A stretch of 64,000 nt of DNA from Mytilisepta virgata (lineage: Eukaryota; Mollusca; Bivalvia; Mytilida; Mytilidae): the NCBI GenBank assembly GCA_028015205.1, contig JAPWFG010000025.1:620001-684000 (forward strand), written 5' to 3'. The notes under the pieces are model-generated. The model was not told the DNA's origin, ran no database searches, and was given only the letters and a program-made list of their open reading frames with translations. Shown here piece by piece: positions 56,921 through 64,000 of the stretch. The translations under genes and the position numbers were made by a program. Every line of letters begins with the position of its first letter. The first letter of the stretch is position 1.

Positions 56921-58517
56921 AGTATATACAATAATCACACCTTATATAAGAATGCTGTAATCCGATTGGTTCATTAGATGGGTATTTTTCCAAAATATTA
57001 TGCATTACAAACGATTTAAGAGGTATCGGGGTATTTTCCACTTGTGTCCCTCTGTCGTGGTATTTCCGAAAAATAATTTTATCCTCCTGGAAGCTTGACA
57101 TGTTTGCATCATCACTGCGTTTTGGTATACGAGTTTGTATATTCGGTGTTATTAAACAGATACATGTACATCATGTTCTGCCGGTGTATTTGCGAAAAAT
57201 ACCAGTCTAGATTCGAAATGTCCCTCACCCGTATTTTTCGCAGATAGCCCTCTCGAACATGATAGATCTGTTCATAATATAGTGCGGATTTATCGGCATT
57301 ATCTAAGCAGTTTGTAAATGACTTTGTGTACCAGCCTGTATAGCAACAGTTCGCACATGTCAGTCATGTCAATGCCTTTCTGTTTTTAACGTGTTTCAAT
57401 TAAGAAATTCCGCATGACGCTAAACCCACTGGTTTCTTGATGTTTATTCGTTATGCATGATTATATCTCAATTCAGAAACTTCCCTAAAAATTAACTACA
57501 GTTTCTGTTATATAAATACTGCAGCATTTGTAGGCACAATGTCCAACGTGCCTTACATTTATGTGTAGATTTATATCCGGTAAATAATTACACTTTTGAC
57601 AGACTCTAGAAAATATTTTCTGAAGTCTCTAACGATGATATCTCTTAAAAAGTCAGTATATTGACTGTATAATTAATTATTGTGGATGCAGATTTTGCAG
57701 AACCCCTCCGTCAAGAACAAATTCGCATGTACTAGGAGAGCATAGCAAAAATTATATATCAGTTTAAATCCTGAAACTGTAAACGAAGTTTCAACTGACC
57801 TTCATCATTTCCAAATAATGAATTTCCTGTTATCAAACTTTGATAGTCTGTTTTATTTCGTGCGTATTGAACTGTAATAAACAAATGAATATGAAAACAT
57901 ACAGGGTATTTAAATCATCATAATGTCGTTTTTTGATTGGTGATTTATTCATCCTTTTTATAAAACCTCGTAGATACAATATTCACATGAATGACATTAA
58001 AATAATAGATTAAAATAAGACGAGGAGGTTGTGCCGCTTTATGAATAAATATACTGTACATGTTGTGCTCCAGTTATTGACTAAATATGACATTATATAA
58101 TATCTTTTATATATAATGATAACAAAATAAAATTTAAAAAATATTCCACAACAAAATCTATGAATTGGACCATGATAACTTGATTGATGTTTTAACAAAA
58201 AAACGCCTGATGTACCTTTCTTAATTACTGTTAGATTCTGTGATATACAGAAAACATTTACAATAAAACTAAATATGAATAGCATATTTCATGCATATTG
58301 TCTCATTTTAGATGTTAAGATTATATCGAATAAAGGAAGATATACAAATGTATTGAATCTTTGGATAAAACTGATGATTTTTATTTCAGATAATCACTAT
58401 TTATCCCTTTTGTTTAACAAGACGTGGTTGTAGTACCGTCCTCAGGTGTGTAAATATCACAACTAACTTTTTGCACGGATTGTCTAGCGCGAGAGACTAA
58501 CGTCAAAAATGTTATAA
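56921..58517. other. AT-rich non-coding sequence
   Basis: No gene is supported. Short inverted words around CGAAAAATAC(C) and GTATTTTTCG (57192-57241) could form a hairpin. Confidence 0.45.
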
Positions 58518-58790
58518 GAACTAATTATTAAACCTAGTTTCTGTTGTGATTTCATAAATAAATGCAACCGTTTTTTTAAACCACAAACTTTGGGGTTACC
58601 TTTAGATCTTATCAAACTAACGACTATTCAATATGATTTTTATGTAAACAATCCTCGTTCGCCTAATGGCTGGAAGACTTCAAATTTACACTGGACTCTC
58701 AAGAATACTGCTGGTTCCTATTTAACCCTTTTACGAGACAATTATATTCTTTATGGGAGCATTTTTCAATTTTATAGAGCAACAGTTTAA
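58518..58790 (+). CDS. Candidate exon or element fragment of unknown family
   Basis: A frame open from 58518 to TAA 58790 whose second half looks protein-like: LGLPLDLIKLTTIQYDFYVN, PRSPNGWKTSNLHWTLKNTA, GSYLTLLRDNYILYGSIFQF. No ATG in a good position; an acceptor is not evident. It abuts the 1373-bp array, whose first unit begins within a few bases of the stop codon. I do not recognise it; it could be a terminal exon, or the coding tail of an element. Confidence 0.25.
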   Translation, partial: ELIIKPSFCCDFINKCNRFFKPQTLGLPLDLIKLTTIQYDFYVNNPRSPNGWKTSNLHWTLKNTAGSYLTLLRDNYILYGSIFQFYRATV

Positions 58791-58798
58791 CCAGTAAA

Positions 58799-61700
58799 CA
58801 GAGATTATTATAACGTGTTACAGGTGGTACCACCCCATTTGACCATACCATCTACTTTGAAACAGTCTAATCAATTTGCACGTTTGTAGCTAGTCACCTT
58901 TTTAAGTTGTACTGACTTTCAACACTATTTATACACAAAAGGGTCTGGATATATTATGGGTACTAAGTAAACTGTTTTAACTTTAACACTGTTTAGTGTT
59001 TGTATCAAGGATGACTATTATGTTCTCTATTGGTTCTTCGTTTGCGCTCGATTATCCAACATTTGCTGTTCTGTTTGTCGATTTGATGTGACATGTCATT
59101 GTTAACGTTTCATGCTATCTGTTGAAGTAATTCGTGCATCATCCTACCTTTTTGATACAAAATAATGCAGGATTTTGAACAACCTGAGGATATGTATATA
59201 TAGATAATTAAATTGAGTGAATGAGAAGCATTTATTATGTTGAAGTGTTTATAAAAATATTTTTGATTTATTGATACTAAAAGTTTCTGAGTATCATTTG
59301 ATACCTAACCGGACTTGACACCTCACTGAATTTTACTAGCTGTAATATGACCATTGTTGTTAGCGGATAATCTAATGTCAGCTTTCGTTTCTCTGCTGTC
59401 TCGTTCTAATTCTGTTGTATTTATTATCTGTATTTTTAGTCTCTTTACATGTATCGTTGTGGCATTTGTTCGTTATATTCTATTTTCATGAGTTTGTTTA
59501 TAATTTATAATAGCGATTGTAAACACATAAATGAATAACAAAATGAAGTCAAGATATTATACCAAAGGGACATTCAAAGGAGGGAAAAATCCAAACAAAA
59601 CCAAAACAATATATGCATTACAATTAAAACCTAAAAAAATATGAACAGCATGGATCCCACCAAAAAACCGGGGGTAGAATCAGGTGATCTGGTAGATTAA
59701 GCAGTCTCTGCCTCCTGTAGGACACACCATACTGCCCATGTCAAATCCGGTATGAGGAAGGGATAATATCAATGGAACAGGTCCATTTTCATTTGGGAAA
59801 CGGTTTTTCATACCTGTCAACCAAGTCATGATGACGTCTATAAAACTTTAAAATGGAATATAACAAACCAAAATAATGACAGAATTAATGAATTATTAAA
59901 CTTAATAATTAACAGATTTAAAACAGATTGTTTATATATGATTACAAATTAACAATGATGCCAGTTTTTCGATGCTAGCTTGCAATGATACCTGAATATT
60001 TACTGTTACAGTATGCGATTATTAAATTATTCGTACGTTAAAACTACTACTTCGTGCACAACTGTTCTAAGATTGTCGTTTTAGAATATGAATTGTTATC
60101 CTTCATTTAGGCCTTCAGACCAATCAATGACTTGTAAATAGACGAAATATGAACAGTAGACAGGGATTATTATAACGTGTTACTGATGGTACGACCATAT
60201 TTAACCATACAATCTAACTTAAAACAGTCTAATCAATTTGCACGTTTGTAGCTAGTCACCTTTTTAAGTTGTATTGACTTTCAACACTATTTATACACAA
60301 AAGGGTCAGGATATATTATGGGAGGTTTGATACTAATTAAACTGTTTTAACTTTAACACTGTTTAGTGTTTGTATCAAGGATGACTATTATGACCCTCTG
60401 TTGGTTCTTGGTTTTTGCTCCATTATCCTACATTTGCTGTACTGTTTGTCGATTTGATGTGACATGTCATTGTTAACGTTTCATTCTATCTGTTGAAGTA
60501 ATTCGTGCATCATCCTACCTTTTTGATACAAAATAATGCAGGATTTTGAACAAACTGAGCATATGTATATATAGATAATTACATTGAGTGAATGAGAAGC
60601 ATTTATTATGTTGAAGTGTTTATAAAAGTGTTTTTGATTTATTGATACTAAAAGTTTCTGAGTATCATTTGATACCTCACCGGACTTTACACCTCACTGA
60701 ATTTTACTAGCTGTAATATGACCATTGTTGTTAGCGGATAATCTAATGTCAGCTTTCGTTTCTCTGTTGTCTCGTTCTAATTCTGTTGTATTTATTATCT
60801 GTATTTTTAGTCTCTTTACATGTATCGTTGTGGCATTTGTTCGTTATATTCCATTTTCATGAGTTTGTTTATAATTTATAATAGCGATTGTAAACACATA
60901 AATGAATAACAAAATGAAGTCAAGATATTATACCAAATGGACATTCAAAGGAGGAAAAAATCCAAACAAAACCAAAACAATATATGCATTACAATTAAAA
61001 ACTAAAAAAATATAAACAGTATGGATCCCACCAAAAAACCGGGGGTAGAATCAGGTGATCTGGTAGATTAAGCAGTCTCTGCCTCCTGTAGGACACACCA
61101 TACTGCCCATGTCAAATCCGGTATGAGGAAGGGATAATATCAATGGAACAGGTCCATTTTCATTTGGGAAACGGTTTTTCATACCTGTCAACCAAGTCAT
61201 GATGACGTCTATAAAACTTTAAAATGGAATATAACAAACCAAAAATAATGACAGAATTAATGAATTATTAAACTTAATAATTAACAGATTTAAAACAGAT
61301 TGTTTATATATGATTACAAATTAACAATGATGCCAGTTTTTCGATGCTAGCTTGCAATGATACCTGAATATTTACTGTTACAGTATGCGATTATTAAATT
61401 ATTCGTACGTTAAAACTACTACTTCGTGCACAACTGTTCTAAGATTGTCGTTTTAGAATATGAATTGTTATCCTTCATTTTAGGCCTTAAGACCAATCAA
61501 TGACTTGTAAATAGACGAAATATGAACAGTAGACAGGGATTATTATAACGTGTTACTGATTGTACGACCATATTTAACCATACAATCTAACTTAAAACAG
61601 TCTAATCAATTTGCACGTTTGTAGCTAGTCACCTTTTTAAGTTGTACTGACTTTCAACACTATTTATACACAAAAGGGTCAGGATATATTATGGGAGGTT

Positions 61701-64000
61701 TGATACTAATTAAACTGTTTTAACTTTAACACTGTTTAGTGTTTGTATCAAGGGTGACTATTATCCCTCTGTTGGTTCTTCGTTTGCGCTCCATTATCCT
61801 ACATTTGCTGTACTGTTTGTCGATTTGATGTGACATGTCATTGTTAACGTTTCCTGCTATCTGTTGAAGTAATTCGTGCATCATCCTACCTTTTTGATAC
61901 AAAATAATGCAGGATTTTGAACAAACTGAGCATATGTATATATAGATAATTACATTGAGTGAATGAGAAACATTTATTATGTTGAAGTGTTTATAAAAGT
62001 GTTTTTGATTTATTGATACTAAAAGTTTCTGAGTATCATTTGATACCTCACCGGACTTGACACCTCACTGAATTTTACTAGCTGTAATATGACCATTGTT
62101 GTTAGCGGATAATCTAATGTCAGCTTTCGTTTCTCTGCTGTCTCGTTCTAATTCTGTTGTATTTATTATCTGTATTTTTAGTCTCTTTACATGTATCGTT
62201 GTGGCATTTGTTCGTTATATTCCATTTTCATGAGTTTGTTTATAATTTGTTATATAGCGATTGTAAACACATAAATGAATAACAAAATGAAGTCAAGATA
62301 TTATACCAAATGGACATTCAAAGGAGGGAAAAATCCAAACAAAACCAAAACAATATATGCATTACAATTAAAAACTAAAAAAATATGAACAGCATGGATC
62401 CCACCAAAAAAACCGGGGGTAGAATCAGGTGATCTGGTAGATTAAGCAGTCTCTGCCTCCTGTAGGACACACCATACTGCCCATGTCAAATCCGGTATGA
62501 GGAAGGGATAATATCAATGGAACAGGTCCATTTTCATTTGGGAAACGGTTTTTCATACCTGTCAACCAAGTCATGATGACGTCTATAAAACTTTAAAATG
62601 GAATATAACAAACCAAAAATAATGACAGAATTAATGAATTATTAAACTTAATAATTAACAGATTTAAAACAGATTGTTTATATATGATTACAAATTAACA
62701 ATGATGCCAGTTTTTCGATGCTAGCTTGCAATGATACCTGAATATTTACTGTTACAGTATGCGATTATTAAATTATTCGTACGTTAAAACTACTACTTCG
62801 TGCACAACTGTTCTAAGATTGTCGTTTTAGAATATGAATTGTTATCCTTCATTTAGGCCTTCAGACCAATCAATGACTTGTAAATAGACGAAATATGAAC
62901 AGTAGACAGGGATTATTATAACGTGTTACTGATGGTACGACCATATTTAACCATACAATCTAACTTAAAACAGTCTAATCAATTTGCACGTTTGTAGCTA
63001 GTCACCTTTTTAAGTTGTATTGACTTTCAACACTATTTATACACAAAAGGGTCAGGATATATTATGGGAGGTTTGATACTAATTAAACTGTTTTAACTTT
63101 AACACTGTTTAGTGTTTGTATCAAGGATGACTATTATGACCCTCTGTTGGTTCTTGGTTTTTGCTCCATTATCCTACATTTGCTGTACTGTTTGTCGATT
63201 TGATGTGACATGTCATTGTTAACGTTTCCTGCTATCTGTTGAAGTAATTCGTGCATCATCCTACCTTTTTGATACAAAATAATGCAGGATTTTGAACAAA
63301 CTGAGCATATGTATATATAGATAATTACATTGAGTGAATGAGAAGCATTTATTATGTTGAAGTGTTTATAAAAGTGTTTTTGATTTATTGATACTAAAAG
63401 TTTCTGAGTATCATTTGATACCTCACCGGACTTTACACCTCACTGAATTTTACTAGCTGTAATATGACCATTGTTGTTAGCGGATAATCTAATGTCAGCT
63501 TTCGTTTCTCTGCTGTCTCGTTCTAATTCTGTTGTATTTATTATCTGTATTTTTAGTCTCTTTACATGTATCGTTGTGGCATTTGTTCGTTATATTCCAT
63601 TTTCATGAGTTTGTTTATAATTTATAATAGCGATTGTAAACACATAAATGAATAACAAAATGAAGTCAAGATATTATACCAAATGGACATTCAAAGGAGG
63701 AAAAAATCCAAACAAAACCAAAACAATATATGCATTACAATTAAAAACTAAAAAAATATAAACAGCATGGATCCCACCAAAAAACCGGGGGTAGAATCAG
63801 GTGATCTGGTAGATTAAGCAGTCTCTGCCTCCTGTAGGACACACCATACTGCCCATGTCAAATCCGGTATGAGGAAGGGATAATATCAATGGAACAGGTC
63901 CATTTTCATTTGGGAAACGGTTTTTCATACCTGTCAACCAAGTCATGATGACGTCTATAAAACTTTAAAATGGAATATAACAAACCAAAAATAATGACAG
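58799..64000 (+). repeat. 1373-bp tandem array (macrosatellite), open at the right edge
   Basis: Units begin with CAGGGATTATTATAACGTGT at 58799 (variant CAGAGATT), 60161, 61534 and 62907. Periods are 1362, 1373 and 1373; the last unit is cut by the window end after 1094 bp. Identity is high, with the first unit most diverged. Each unit contains CAATTTGCACGTTTGTAGCT, GATGTGACATGTCATTGTTA, CTCACTGAATTTTACTAGCT and GGGGGTAGAATCAGGTGATC. No long frame survives, so it is non-coding. Confidence 0.95.

Noticed and set aside
58799..64000. Possible CRISPR-like or VNTR coding array
   Set aside because: Period of 1373 bp with no spacer/repeat alternation and no open frame; it is a eukaryotic tandem array.

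Overview
This is AT-rich, repeat-dense eukaryotic DNA with intron-like and intergenic character: no operons, few long open frames, and split exons with GT/AG borders. The repeats suggest a bivalve mollusc, most likely a mussel. They include a Mutator-like transposase with an FDVNTK-type block, an L1/Tx1-type LINE, tRNA-headed SINEs ending in a GTGCTGAAAACGGCGT-type tail, dispersed units carrying AAGATGGCCGCCAC, and a YqaJ/SWIM-like fragment. The species assignment is inference; no host housekeeping gene is complete here.

Layout. 1-13.3 kb (minus strand): two exons of what is probably one secreted lectin-type protein, a signal-peptide exon (13268-13197) and an F-type-lectin/F5-8C-like exon (3044-2841). 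Their phases match, and the roughly 10-kb gap would be an intron. That gap holds a 5.2-kb foldback-like element (4355-9509) with about 0.55-kb inverted ends and inverted minisatellite arms, and a truncated LTR retrotransposon (LTR, tRNA-Leu primer site, broken gag; 10961-12656). 13.3-18.8 kb: simple repeats, a 51-bp tandem array, a broken YqaJ/SWIM-type fragment, a TA microsatellite and a block of ~168-bp units.

18.4-26.4 kb: a 3.3-kb segment is present twice, nearly identical. The second copy sits between perfect 22-bp direct repeats, so it looks inserted rather than tandemly duplicated. The segment carries a decayed Tc1-like transposase N-terminal part; a further part of the same domain and a SINE lie beside the first copy. 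27.4-29.6 kb: an element with a GTGGAAAGACCT end and about six ~280-bp internal repeats, four of which carry perfect AGGTCA-A-AGGTCA sites. 32-34.8 kb: a Mutator-like transposase relic and a 902-bp tandem duplication rich in GGGGCGAGTTGG motifs. 35.6-39.3 kb: a ~150-bp tandem repeat split by a 5'-truncated LINE with an 11-bp target-site duplication.

40-49 kb: two diverged copies of one repeat landscape. One has been hit by an apparently intact Tc1-like DNA transposon (45560-47079, DD34E, TA target site), whose transposase is the only full-length, undamaged gene I can defend. 49-58.8 kb: mostly AT-rich sequence with palindromic MITEs, a Penelope-like RT relic and a few protein-like exon candidates of unknown identity. 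58.8-64.0 kb: a 1373-bp tandem array (3.8 units) that runs off the right edge. The window reads as a record of nested insertions; host gene content is limited to the lectin exons and three weak candidates.
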